Positions 16,698-25,078 of a stretch of 64,000 bases of DNA are shown in pieces; positions within the stretch are counted from its first letter, which is position 1, and every line of letters starts with the position of its first letter. The notes below the pieces were generated by a model that was given only the letters and a program-made list of their open reading frames with translations, did no database searches and was not told the origin of the DNA. Position numbers and translations under genes: made by a program. Source of the stretch: Cypionkella sp. (GTDB taxonomy: Bacteria > Pseudomonadota > Alphaproteobacteria > Rhodobacterales > Rhodobacteraceae); NCBI RefSeq assembly GCF_028290025.1, contig NZ_JAQGKQ010000051.1, forward strand, positions 21,217 to 85,216. Reading direction: 5' to 3'.

Positions 16698-18266
16698 TTA
16701 CAGTGCCACGCGGACTTCGATCATCCTTGGGCCGTTGTGCGGTTGGATCAATGCGGCGTGCAGTTCTTCGGGATCTAGTGCCACGCTGGCGAAGGGCAGA
16801 TCGCAGGCGGCGGCGAACGGCTCCATATTCAGCGGGCTTGGCGTGCAGCCGATCACTTCGGTGTTGGCACCGCGCATCGCATCGGCGATCTCGCCAAATG
16901 CTGCGTTGTTCCAGACGACATAGGTGATCGGTAGGCGTTCATCGACCGCCGTGCGCAACTCACCGGGGCTGAACTGCAAGCCGCCATCACCGATCAGGCA
17001 GATCACCTGCTCCCCGGGGGCCGCCAAAGCCGCACCTACCGCCGCACCGGGACCGAAGCCCAAAGCGCCAAATCCCGTGGCCGCGTTGAAAAAGCCGCCG
17101 GCGCGGTCGTGGTCGTAATAAAGGTTCGCCGCATAGACCGCCTGCGTGCTGTCACCGACGATCAGCGCGCCGGGCATGGCAGAGCGGATGGTTTCCACCA
17201 TCTCCAACCGCCCCGGCATCAGCACATCCAACTCGCCCAGTTCCGCCCGCGCAGCTTTCCGAGCGTTCGATGCCAGCGCCGCACCGTCCGCCTGCTTCAC
17301 CGCAACCAGCGGAAGCAACGCGGCCATCACCGCCCCCGCATCGCCATGCAGCGCAACCCCAGCCTTGTGCCGCGCCAGTTGCTTTGAGCAGATATCCACC
17401 CGGATCATCCCCGACACATCCGGGAAATTGCCGCGCACATACATGTCGTAATCGGTCGGGCCAAACTCGGTGCCAATCGCCAGCACCTGATCCGCCTGCG
17501 CAATCAACGCGCGGGGTGCATCCAGCGAAGGCGAGGCGGGCACCACCAGCGGATGCGCATACATCATGCCGCGCGCGTTCACCGTCTGGATCACTGGAGC
17601 ATCGAGCTTTTCGGCCAACGCCTGTAACGCGGCCTCTTGCCCGCGCGCACCGCCACCCGCCAAGATCACCACCGATTTCGCCGCATTCAGCTTTGCCACC
17701 GCCGCCGTCAGATCGGGCAGCGACGCGACGGGCAACGGAGCGGGGGCAGCCAAAGCATCACATTCCAGCGGCATCACGTCGGTTGGCACTTCGATATGCA
17801 CCGGGCCGGGACGCCCGGTTGCCATCGTCGCAAACGCCCAATCCAAAACCTCACCCACCTCGGACGCATCCTTGATTTGCCGTGTCGGGCACAAAGGCCG
17901 CACCATCGCCGCCTGATCGGGCAGTTCGTGCAGCATCCCCAGACCCAAGCCCAGTGAATCCCGCCGGTTGACACCCGAGATCACCAGCATCGGCACCGAA
18001 TCCGCTGCAGCTTGCCCCATCGCGGTCAACGCGTTCAAAATCCCCGGCCCGGTGATCACCAAAGCCACCCCCGGCTTGCCCGACACCCGCGCATAGCCGT
18101 CGGCCATGAAGGCGCAGCCCTGCTCGTGCCGCGCCGTGACATGGCGTATCGGCGAGCCCGACAGCCCGCGATACATCTCAACCGTGTGCACGCCGGGGAT
18201 GCCGAAAATCACCTCAACTCCGCGCGCCGCCAGACCTTCAACCAGACGTTCGCCAACCGTTTTCAT
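16698..18266 (-). CDS. aruI: ThDP-dependent 5-guanidino-2-oxopentanoate decarboxylase
   Basis: A 522-residue thiamine-diphosphate enzyme of the acetolactate synthase superfamily. It has the N-terminal pyrimidine-binding domain (FGIPGVHTVE, the catalytic Glu in RHEQGCAFMADGYAR), a central domain, and the C-terminal ThDP/Mg motif starting GDGGLQFSPGE and closing at the VVWNN segment. HTVEMYRGLS and the adjoining AruH-like gene favour AruI, which decarboxylates 2-ketoarginine to 4-guanidinobutyraldehyde, over acetolactate synthase. Start ATG 18264-18266 overlaps the aruH stop by four bases. The following aldehyde dehydrogenase and guanidinobutyrase are not adjacent. Confidence 0.85.
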   Translation of the reverse strand: MKTVGERLVEGLAARGVEVIFGIPGVHTVEMYRGLSGSPIRHVTARHEQGCAFMADGYARVSGKPGVALVITGPGILNALTAMGQAAADSVPMLVISGVNRRDSLGLGLGMLHELPDQAAMVRPLCPTRQIKDASEVGEVLDWAFATMATGRPGPVHIEVPTDVMPLECDALAAPAPLPVASLPDLTAAVAKLNAAKSVVILAGGGARGQEAALQALAEKLDAPVIQTVNARGMMYAHPLVVPASPSLDAPRALIAQADQVLAIGTEFGPTDYDMYVRGNFPDVSGMIRVDICSKQLARHKAGVALHGDAGAVMAALLPLVAVKQADGAALASNARKAARAELGELDVLMPGRLEMVETIRSAMPGALIVGDSTQAVYAANLYYDHDRAGGFFNAATGFGALGFGPGAAVGAALAAPGEQVICLIGDGGLQFSPGELRTAVDERLPITYVVWNNAAFGEIADAMRGANTEVIGCTPSPLNMEPFAAACDLPFASVALDPEELHAALIQPHNGPRMIEVRVAL

Positions 18267-19450
18267 GCCGTTATTCCCTGTTTGCGCGCGGTAAAGCGGA
18301 TGATGCGATCGCAAGCCTCGGCGATCTGGCTGTCATCTTGCGTCAGGCTGACCCTGATCCAACCCGCCAGTGCCGCGCCGAAACTTTCGCCCGGCATCAC
18401 CGCGACCTTTTCCTCGGCCAGCAGCGCGCCTGCAAAAGCCTCACCACTTAACTGCGTCACGTTCACGTCGATCACGGTGAACATGCCCGCGTCCGGGCGA
18501 TGCACCCGCAGGCCATGCACGCCGTTCAACCGTTGATAAATCATCCCCGCGCGACGGGCAAAGCGCTCCGCCATGCCGCGCGCCACTTCTGAAGTTTGCG
18601 ACACCGCCATCGCGGTCATATCGGCGATGAACGGTTGGTTGCCGAACAGCATGGTTTCCGAGACGGGCAACAGGCGGGCCGAAAACTCCTCTGGCCCAAC
18701 GCACCAACCTGACCTAAACCCCGGCGCTGCGTGAGATTTTGAGATTGAGGCTGCGACCACCACCCGATCCGCCAGATCTGCATTGTCGAAGGGTGAGGCG
18801 AATTGACCGCCCTGGAACACCAGTTCTTCATAAACTTCGTCGCTGACGATCCACAGATCATGCTGTTTCGCCAAATCGCCAAGTGCGGCGATATCTTCGG
18901 TGGTCAGGATTGCCCCGGTCGGATTGTGCGGCGTGTTCAAAAACAGCACCCGGCTTTGCGGCGTGATCAGGGCGGCGACATCTTCGGCCTGCATCCGAAA
19001 GCCGTTTTCGGCCCGCAGCGGCACCCGCACAACAGTAGCCCCGGTTGAGGCGATCAGCCCTTCGTAGGTCGCATAAAGCGGATCGCCGACCAGCACTTCA
19101 TCGCCGGGGCCGGTCAGGGTGAGCAGCACGGTGTAAAGTGCCGTTTGCGTGCCGGGCAGGCAAGCGATCTGCTCGGTAGAGATCGGCCGCCCGGTGCGGA
19201 CCGTATAGCGCGCCGCCAAGGCTTCGAGCAACGCGAGTTCGCCACGCCCGTTGGAATAGCCCAAACGCCCGGCCCGCATTGACCGCTGCGCTTCGGCAAT
19301 CAATGCTGCTGGAGTGGCTACATCAGGCTCGCCAATCGTTAGCTGAATAACCGGGATGCCTGCGGCTTGCATGGCTTTGGCGCGCGCATGCACCTCCCAT
19401 TTCGCCCCACCCAAATGGGCAAGACGTTCTGTGATGGCTGCGTATCTCAT
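18263..19450 (-). CDS. aruH: Class I aminotransferase, probable arginine:pyruvate transaminase
   Basis: A 395-residue fold type I PLP enzyme. Features are LTIGEPDVATP, the YSNGRGELALLEA segment, NTPHNPTGA, DEVYEEL with the PLP Asp region, and the PLP lysine in SISKSHAAPGFRSGW. The stretch ENGFRMQAEDVAALITP closely recalls Pseudomonas AruH. The partner decarboxylase immediately downstream makes arginine transamination to 2-ketoarginine the best reading. It overlaps the upstream TetR gene and the downstream aruI gene by four bases each. Other class I aminotransferase substrates remain possible. Confidence 0.83.
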   Translation of the reverse strand: MRYAAITERLAHLGGAKWEVHARAKAMQAAGIPVIQLTIGEPDVATPAALIAEAQRSMRAGRLGYSNGRGELALLEALAARYTVRTGRPISTEQIACLPGTQTALYTVLLTLTGPGDEVLVGDPLYATYEGLIASTGATVVRVPLRAENGFRMQAEDVAALITPQSRVLFLNTPHNPTGAILTTEDIAALGDLAKQHDLWIVSDEVYEELVFQGGQFASPFDNADLADRVVVAASISKSHAAPGFRSGWCVGPEEFSARLLPVSETMLFGNQPFIADMTAMAVSQTSEVARGMAERFARRAGMIYQRLNGVHGLRVHRPDAGMFTVIDVNVTQLSGEAFAGALLAEEKVAVMPGESFGAALAGWIRVSLTQDDSQIAEACDRIIRFTARKQGITA

Positions 19451-20094
19451 GGGATATTCCGATCTGGCTTGTAGGCGGAAGTTAGGTCAACATTCAGGAT
19501 AGAGCCTGTCGCGGAAAGTGCGATGGCAATGATTTCGCCGACGGCGAAGGCTTCGGCCAAGATGGAACCTTCCATCCAAAGCCCGTCAATTACGCCGTTG
19601 CAAGCAATAGCCTCTGTGCGCAACTGCGCATCCGAAGCGACGCGGGGCAGGGCGGCAATCAGCCCTTGTAGCATGTCGCGAAAATCCAAATACATCGCGG
19701 TATGCACCGCGCGCATCGAGGCATCGCGGCGCACATCATGCAGAAAAGCCGCCCATAAGCCAAGCGCCACCGGGTCTGCGACCGGAGCACTGACCGAGGC
19801 CGCCACAAAGCTCGCCAGCCGCGCTACCGGATCATCCGGCGCATCCAGCAGCACCGCCGCACTGTCCGACGTCATCCGTTGCATCAGGCGGCGATAAGCC
19901 ACGCGAGTCAGTTCTTCCTTCGAGGTGAAATAATGCCGGATCAAGCCCGGGGTCACCCCGGCGCGGTCGGCGATAGCACGCACGGTCGCCGCGTGCAGTC
20001 CGCCTTCGGCAACCAGATCAAGCGCCGCTGCGATCAGATCCTCGCGGCGGCGTTCCTCAGTTTCCCGACGATAAGGGCGGCGGTGATCCGGCAT
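19447..20094 (-). CDS. TetR/AcrR-family regulator (BetI-like)
   Basis: A 215-residue repressor: N-terminal TetR helix-turn-helix (about residues 15-60, ALDLVAEGGLHAATVRAIADRAGVTPGLIRHYF) and a helical ligand-binding domain with the DGLWMEGSI stretch seen in BetI relatives. It is the first gene of the operon and overlaps aruH by four bases, so it probably autoregulates and senses an arginine-pathway metabolite (inference). In Pseudomonas the arginine transaminase genes are under a two-component system, so this regulator differs. Start ATG 20092-20094 is preferred to an extended frame that reaches 20193. Confidence 0.88.
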   Translation of the reverse strand: MPDHRRPYRRETEERRREDLIAAALDLVAEGGLHAATVRAIADRAGVTPGLIRHYFTSKEELTRVAYRRLMQRMTSDSAAVLLDAPDDPVARLASFVAASVSAPVADPVALGLWAAFLHDVRRDASMRAVHTAMYLDFRDMLQGLIAALPRVASDAQLRTEAIACNGVIDGLWMEGSILAEAFAVGEIIAIALSATGSILNVDLTSAYKPDRNIP

Positions 20095-20432
20095 GTCGGC
20101 TTTCTTGTTATACGGCTGTGTAATTCGTTTTAATATGAAGCGGAGTATCGGAGGTTGCAAGCCGTGCGGGCCAGCTGAAACGGTGGAGCCCACAAAGCTG
20201 CCGCAAACGCCTAGGGTGACCTTAAGGTAAGCCTAGTGGAAGTAGGCCGGGTCACAAAGCCGTCAATAGCCACAACGGCGTCGCTTTTGGCGCAAACCGA
20301 GATAAAATCTTTGCGTCGCCTGCGGTTATAAATTGGGCTGCACGTTGGCCAAGCCGGTTGCTTGCGGCCAATGCGTGCCGCGAAGGTTGATACTGGGGCA
20401 GGTTAGACAACGGTCTGCAAGCTGCGCCAAAC
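20095..20432. other. 338-bp non-coding gap with an inverted repeat
   Basis: Holds the TetR promoter side and the region after the CDF gene stop. No coding frame is supported. GTGACC at 20216-20221 pairs with GGTCAC at 20250-20255, with CCTA/TAGG inside, giving an interrupted stem-loop. I see no tRNA, riboswitch or convincing terminator. Confidence 0.5.
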
Positions 20433-21320
20433 TCAGCGTTCGTCTTTCGTGACGTCCTTGTGGATGATCACATCGGTCTGCGGATAAGCCTCTAAAATCG
20501 CCCGCCGCAGGCTTGCACCAATCGCATGAGCCTCATGCAGCGACTGGCTGCCATCAAGCTCTATGTGCAGGTTGACGAAGACCCTGCTGCCAGCGGTGCG
20601 GGTTTTCAGGTCGTGGTAGCCATGCACGCCCGGCCATTCCGCCGCGATCTTTGCGATGCCGTCCACAATCGTAGGATCCGCCGTCCGGTCCATCAGCGCG
20701 TCAAACGCGCCCTTGCCGATGCGCGCAGCCCCGATCACCAACACGCCCGCAGCGCCCAGAGCCACCACCGAGTCGATGCTGCCCAGACCGAAACTATGCG
20801 ATGCCCATAATGAGACAAAGGCGCCGATGTTGGGCAGCAAATCCCCCATGTAATGCAGCCGATCCGCCGCCACCACGCGACTGCCAGTGCGCTTGGCGAC
20901 GCGGCCCTGCCACCACACCAGCCCCAGCGTCAGCACCACGGACACGCCCATCACGGCCATTCCCGGCCCCTCACGCTCCAAATGCCCATCGCCCGGCGTC
21001 AGCAGTCGCGTCACCGCCGCCCAAGTGATCACCCCCGCCGAGACCAGCACGAAAAACGCCTGCCCCAACGCCGCCAGATCTTCAGCCGAGCTATGGCCAA
21101 AGGCGTGATCCTCATCGGCGGGTTTGGCTGCATAAATCAGCGCCGCCATCGCGCCCAGCGACACCATCAGATCAATCGCGCTATCGGCCAGCGATGCCGC
21201 AACCGCCAGCGACCCTGTCGCGCCAAACGCCCAAAGCTTCAGCGCCACCATCACCCCGGCAATCGCCACCGACGCGAGGCTCGCCGAGATGTTCAGCCTC
21301 ATATTATCGGGTGCGCTCAT
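20433..21320 (-). CDS. Cation diffusion facilitator family transporter
   Basis: A 295-residue Zn/Fe/Mn-type proton antiporter. There are six membrane segments from about residue 12; transmembrane metal-site Asp residues lie in SLADSAIDL, and the FieF-like DEDHAFGHSSAEDLAALGQ follows helix 2. The cytoplasmic C-terminal domain contains GYHDLKTRTAG, VNLHIELDG and HEAHAIG, the dimer metal sites. It most resembles the FieF/YiiP subgroup. Start ATG 21318-21320, with GAGGAT nine bases upstream; the longer frame has no support. Metal specificity is not deducible. Confidence 0.9.
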   Translation of the reverse strand: MSAPDNMRLNISASLASVAIAGVMVALKLWAFGATGSLAVAASLADSAIDLMVSLGAMAALIYAAKPADEDHAFGHSSAEDLAALGQAFFVLVSAGVITWAAVTRLLTPGDGHLEREGPGMAVMGVSVVLTLGLVWWQGRVAKRTGSRVVAADRLHYMGDLLPNIGAFVSLWASHSFGLGSIDSVVALGAAGVLVIGAARIGKGAFDALMDRTADPTIVDGIAKIAAEWPGVHGYHDLKTRTAGSRVFVNLHIELDGSQSLHEAHAIGASLRRAILEAYPQTDVIIHKDVTKDER

Positions 21321-21377
21321 CTGATCCTCGCTGATGTTGGCCCGCGCCTTAACGCCGCTGCAACGCCCCCGCAAGCG

Positions 21378-21923
21378 CTAGTCGATAATTTCGCCCGGAT
21401 CGACGCCCCATAAAGCCGATTTCAGAATCCAGCCCTTTTCACCGCCCGCATTCACCCGGCACCAGTCTGCACTACACTCCAACAGCTTGCCGATCACCCC
21501 GACCTCGGCCTGAAACGACACCCGCGAGGCTCCATCCGGGTTGTCGCGAAACTCCGCCATATCCTGCGTGATCAGCACCGAACGCGAGCCTGACAGCAGG
21601 TTAAACTGCATCCAGCCGCCCATGCCCTGATAATCTTCAACCCGCCGCCAGCGATCATATTCCGCCGTAATCCGCAACGGCATCCCTGCGGTGGTGAACA
21701 CCCAGTCGATCCGGTGCGTCATCCCCGGACCGCGCCGCACATTACCCTCTCGCCCCTTCAGGCTGACGTAACGCGGCAGCGGCAGGTTGGTCACCGGCCC
21801 CTTATTCGGATCGCGCGGGGTTTTGCTATCGACCGCAGGCGCTATCGGCAATTCTTCTTGCGCCTGTGCCGAACCGGCCAGCAAAGCCGCCGCCATCCCC
21901 GCCAAAAACTGCTTCCTGTTCAT
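21378..21923 (-). CDS. Secreted bacterial SH3-domain protein
   Basis: A 181-residue exported protein: an N-terminal signal peptide (basic MNRKQF, hydrophobic GMAAALLAGSAQA, cleavage after about residue 22) and two SH3-like repeats of the SH3_4 type (GNVRRGPGMTHRIDWVF and later GVIGKLLECSADWCRVNAGGEKGWI). Such domains bind peptidoglycan or other envelope components; an enzymatic role is not indicated. Two Cys flank the second SH3 core. Start ATG 21921-21923; an ATG five codons earlier (21938) is also possible. Divergent from the dehydrogenase gene with only 97 bases between starts. Confidence 0.87.
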   Translation of the reverse strand: MNRKQFLAGMAAALLAGSAQAQEELPIAPAVDSKTPRDPNKGPVTNLPLPRYVSLKGREGNVRRGPGMTHRIDWVFTTAGMPLRITAEYDRWRRVEDYQGMGGWMQFNLLSGSRSVLITQDMAEFRDNPDGASRVSFQAEVGVIGKLLECSADWCRVNAGGEKGWILKSALWGVDPGEIID

Positions 21924-22020
21924 CCCACCGCGCCCCATGACATACGGGGGCTTGTGCGTCGCCCCGCTTGAGGCCACCTTGCCACTCAATACGCTGATTT
22001 GGAAGTGCAGGGAGGCCTCC

Positions 22021-23007
22021 ATGCCCGCAACACGCCTAAACGTTGTCGTGACGCGACGTTTGCCGGAGTCTGTTGAGACTCGTATGAAGGAATTGTTCGA
22101 CGTAGATCTGCGCGACCCTGACACTCCGATGAGCCGGGATGAGCTTGCGAGCGCGCTGCGCCGTTGCGATGTGCTGGTGCCGACGATCACCGATCAGATT
22201 GATGCGGCGCTGATCGGGCAGGCAGGCGACAAGCTGAAACTGATCGCCAATTATGGCTCGGGCGTTGATCATATCGACGTCGCCACCGCCCGGCAACGCG
22301 GGATTTTGGTCTCAAACACCCCCGGTACAGTGACCGAAGATACCGCCGACATGACGCTTGCGCTGATGCTGTCTGTCACCCGCCGCATCCCGCAGGGGCT
22401 GGCGACGATGCAGGCGGGCGGCTGGCAAGGTTGGTCGCCGATGGCCAATCTAGGCGGACGTTTGGGCGGTCGCCGCTTGGGCATCCTCGGTATGGGCCGC
22501 ATCGGACAAGCCGTCGCCGGCCGCGCCCGCGCCTTTGGGCTGCAAGTGCATTACCACAACCGCAAACGTGTGCGGCCAGAGGTGGAGGCCGAACTAGAGG
22601 CGACCTATTGGGAAAGCCTCGATCAAATGATCGCCCGGATGGATATCATCTCGGTGAACTGCCCGCATACGCCGTCAACCTTCCACCTGCTGAACGCGCG
22701 TCGGCTGAAACTGGTGAAGCCAACGGCGGTGATCATCAACACCTCCCGCGGCGAGGTGATCGACGAAAACGCCCTCGCGCGGGGGCTAAAGGCAGGCGAG
22801 ATCGGCGGCGCGGGCCTCGACGTCTATGAACACGGCACCGAGATCAACCCAACCTTACGCGACCATCCCAGCGTCGTGCTGCTGCCGCATATGGGTTCCG
22901 CCACCATTGAGGGCCGGATAGAGATGGGCGAAAAGGTCATCATCAACATTAAGACGTTTGCAGATGGACATAGGCCACCGGATTTGGTCGTGCCGGGGAT
23001 GTTGTAG
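22021..23007 (+). CDS. D-2-hydroxyacid dehydrogenase (glyoxylate/hydroxypyruvate reductase type)
   Basis: A 328-residue NAD(P)-dependent dehydrogenase. The Rossmann motif GMGRIG is at 157-162; catalytic residues are the Arg in NTSRGEV, the Glu in the following segment, and the His in PHMGSAT. YGSGVDHID is the substrate-loop region. The likely role is reduction of glyoxylate or hydroxypyruvate. GGGAGG seven bases upstream fixes the start at 22021, although the frame is open to 21787 through the divergent SH3 gene. A 7-bp hairpin follows the stop directly. Confidence 0.9.
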   Translation: MPATRLNVVVTRRLPESVETRMKELFDVDLRDPDTPMSRDELASALRRCDVLVPTITDQIDAALIGQAGDKLKLIANYGSGVDHIDVATARQRGILVSNTPGTVTEDTADMTLALMLSVTRRIPQGLATMQAGGWQGWSPMANLGGRLGGRRLGILGMGRIGQAVAGRARAFGLQVHYHNRKRVRPEVEAELEATYWESLDQMIARMDIISVNCPHTPSTFHLLNARRLKLVKPTAVIINTSRGEVIDENALARGLKAGEIGGAGLDVYEHGTEINPTLRDHPSVVLLPHMGSATIEGRIEMGEKVIINIKTFADGHRPPDLVVPGML

Positions 23008-23026
23008 AAAGCCGACGCGCGGCTTT
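23008..23026 (+). terminator. Short hairpin immediately after the dehydrogenase stop
   Basis: AAAGCCG (23008-23014), five-base loop, CGGCTTT (23020-23026). The stem starts on the base after TAG and ends in three T with no long tract, so it is a weak intrinsic terminator. It separates the dehydrogenase from the aquaglyceroporin/arsC operon. Confidence 0.55.
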
Positions 23027-23102
23027 ACAATTCCGTTACAAACTTCGGCCATTGCATCGTCACACTTGTCGGCTCTTGAGCCAATTGTCCGAGGTGCCGT
23101 TG

Positions 23103-23774
23103 ATGCTTTCGCCAGATTTACCGCGCCGCCTTGCTGCAGAGTTTCTCGGCACAGCTACCCTTGTCTGCACCGTTATCGGATCGGGCATCATGGCCGATAC
23201 GCTCTCTGCGGACGACGCGGTTTCGCTTGTGGGTAATACTTTGGCCACTGGCGCGATGTTGTTCGTGCTGATTTCGCTGCTTGGCCCGATTTCAGGCGCG
23301 CATTTCAACCCTGCCGTCAGTATGGTCTTCGCGCTGTTGCGACAAATCTCACCGACCACTGCGCTCGGATACATGATGGCTCAAATTGCGGGTGGCCTTG
23401 TCGGAGCCTTCGCCGCCCATGCGATGTTCGATCTGCCGATTTTTGAAGTCTCAACCAAGATCAGACAAGGCACTGGGCAATCCTTTTCAGAACTGGTGGC
23501 AACCTTCGGTTTGATCGTCACCATACTCGGAGGCTTAAGCGCCCGCCCGCAGGCCGTTCCTGCCTTGGTGGCGCTTTACATCACCTCGGCCTATTGGTTC
23601 ACCGCATCGACCTCGTTCGCCAACCCCGCAGTCACCATCGCCCGCGCTTTCACCAATACGTTTGCTGGTATTCGGCCCCAGGATGTGCCGATCTTTATTG
23701 TGGCAGAACTTATCGGTGCGGGCCTTGCAGTCTTGCTGGCGGGTTGGCTATTTTCAGCAAAGGAAACCGCATGA
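23103..23774 (+). CDS. aqpS: Aquaglyceroporin (MIP family), probable arsenite channel
   Basis: A 223-residue channel with six membrane segments and both NPA boxes intact: N69-P70-A71 in HFNPAVS and N174-P175-A176 in FANPAVT. Overlap of its stop with arsC (ATGA) reproduces the aqpS-arsC arrangement known in Sinorhizobium meliloti. There, arsenite produced by ArsC leaves through AqpS down its gradient, in place of an ArsB pump. GAGGTG precedes the ATG at 23103. No ArsR gene is adjacent, so control is unclear. Glycerol facilitation is the alternative. Confidence 0.87.
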   Translation: MLSPDLPRRLAAEFLGTATLVCTVIGSGIMADTLSADDAVSLVGNTLATGAMLFVLISLLGPISGAHFNPAVSMVFALLRQISPTTALGYMMAQIAGGLVGAFAAHAMFDLPIFEVSTKIRQGTGQSFSELVATFGLIVTILGGLSARPQAVPALVALYITSAYWFTASTSFANPAVTIARAFTNTFAGIRPQDVPIFIVAELIGAGLAVLLAGWLFSAKETA

Positions 23775-24193
23775 GCATTGTCATCCATCACAATCCTGAC
23801 TGCGGCACATCGCGCAATGTGCTGGACATCATCCGCAAATCCGGCACGGAGCCGGTGGTGATCGAGTATATGCAAACCGGCTGGACCCGCCAGCAGCTTT
23901 TGGCGCTGTTTGCCGCAGCCGATCTGACGCCGCGCCAAGCTTTGCGCACCAGCAAATCCCCGGCCGCCGAACTTGGCCTGATGGATGAAAGTGTCAGTGA
24001 GGAGGCTATCTTGGCGGCCATGCTGCTGCACCCGGTTTTGGTCAATCGCCCCTTGGTCTGTTCACCGAAAGGCACGCGGCTGTGTCGCCCGTCAGAGCTG
24101 GTTCTGGACCTGCTGGAACGGCTTCCGCCCGGCCCGCTTTACAAAGAAGATGGCGAAATGATTTTGAATGAACGCGGCGAACGTGTCGGATAG
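23771..24193 (+). CDS. arsC: Arsenate reductase, glutaredoxin-linked type
   Basis: A 140-residue ArsC of the Escherichia coli plasmid R773 type, which reduces arsenate to arsenite with glutathione/glutaredoxin. The catalytic Cys is C11 in HNPDCGTSRN, and three Arg positions expected for arsenate binding are in RTSKSP and RPLVCSPKGTRLCRP. Start ATG at 23771 overlaps the channel stop. The C-terminal tail (KEDGEMILNERGERVG) is slightly longer than usual, as in many alphaproteobacterial homologues. Confidence 0.92.
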   Translation: MSIVIHHNPDCGTSRNVLDIIRKSGTEPVVIEYMQTGWTRQQLLALFAAADLTPRQALRTSKSPAAELGLMDESVSEEAILAAMLLHPVLVNRPLVCSPKGTRLCRPSELVLDLLERLPPGPLYKEDGEMILNERGERVG

Positions 24194-24275
24194 AGCAAAA
24201 AATGCTATCACCGCATTGAAAGCGTTGCCCCAAGCCCTTACTTAGCCCGCAACAACAACACCAACCGGGACGGTC

Positions 24276-24935
24276 ATGGAAATTTTCACTTATCCGGGCT
24301 TTATCGCCCTGCTACAGGTCATGGGGATTGACCTTGTTTTGGCTGGCGACAATGCCATCGTGATCGGTCTCGCCGCTGCGGGCTTGCCAAAAGATCAACG
24401 TAACAAGGCGATTTTGGTTGGTATTATTGCCGCCACCGTGATGCGGATCGGCTTCGCTCTGATTACCACGCATTTGCTGGCGATTGTTGGTTTGCTGCTG
24501 GCGGGCGGTATTTTGCTCCTCTGGGTGTGCTGGAAAATGTGGCGTGAGCTGCGCCAAGGCCACGGCAATGACAACATGGCCGAGGAATCACTGACCGACA
24601 GCGATTTGAACGCGGATGGCAACGTTGCCTCCGGTGCTCCGCCGAAAACCTTCGCGCAGGCCGCTTGGCAGATCGTTATCGCCGATATTTCGATGAGCCT
24701 TGATAACGTGCTCGCCGTTGCCGGGGCCGCCAAGGATCATCCTACCGTATTGATCATCGGCCTTGTGATGTCGATCGCGCTGATGGGTCTTGCCGCGACG
24801 TTCATCGCGCGTCTGTTGAACAAGCATCGCTGGATTGCCTATGTCGGCCTCGCGATCATCGTCTATGTGGCGCTGAAAATGATGTGGGAAGGCTGGCACG
24901 AAGTGCAGCCGTTCGTTTCGACCTACTTCAACTAA
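24276..24935 (+). CDS. TerC/YjbE-family integral membrane protein
   Basis: A 219-residue protein with about seven membrane segments and the two TerC signature loops, DLVLAGDNAIVIG (D19, D25, N26) and DISMSLDNVLAVAG, whose acidic residues are thought to bind a metal. Members of this family include manganese exporters and proteins that metallate exoenzymes. A hydrophilic loop at about 95-125 divides the two halves. No yybP-ykoY-like riboswitch was recognised in the 82 bases upstream. A strong terminator follows. Confidence 0.9.
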   Translation: MEIFTYPGFIALLQVMGIDLVLAGDNAIVIGLAAAGLPKDQRNKAILVGIIAATVMRIGFALITTHLLAIVGLLLAGGILLLWVCWKMWRELRQGHGNDNMAEESLTDSDLNADGNVASGAPPKTFAQAAWQIVIADISMSLDNVLAVAGAAKDHPTVLIIGLVMSIALMGLAATFIARLLNKHRWIAYVGLAIIVYVALKMMWEGWHEVQPFVSTYFN

Positions 24936-24952
24936 GCCAACAGCTTTTCTGC

Positions 24953-24983
24953 AAAGCCGCCTCCTTACCGGGGCGGCTTTTTG
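24953..24983 (+). terminator. Rho-independent terminator after the TerC-family gene
   Basis: Stem AAAGCCGCC (24953-24961) with GGCGGCTTT (24972-24980), a ten-base loop, and a run of five T ending the stem and tail. Seventeen bases after the stop codon. Confidence 0.92.
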
Positions 24984-25078
24984 CGAGGCGAATACGCTGA
25001 AGTGTTAACGCTTCCTTAAGTGGAGCTTGTAACCCATTGATATTGTTCAACTGGAAGACTGCCCACGCGTGGCGCCCC

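Noticed and set aside
24194..24275. A manganese (yybP-ykoY) riboswitch before the TerC-family gene
   Set aside because: The 82-base leader is too short and lacks the conserved loops.
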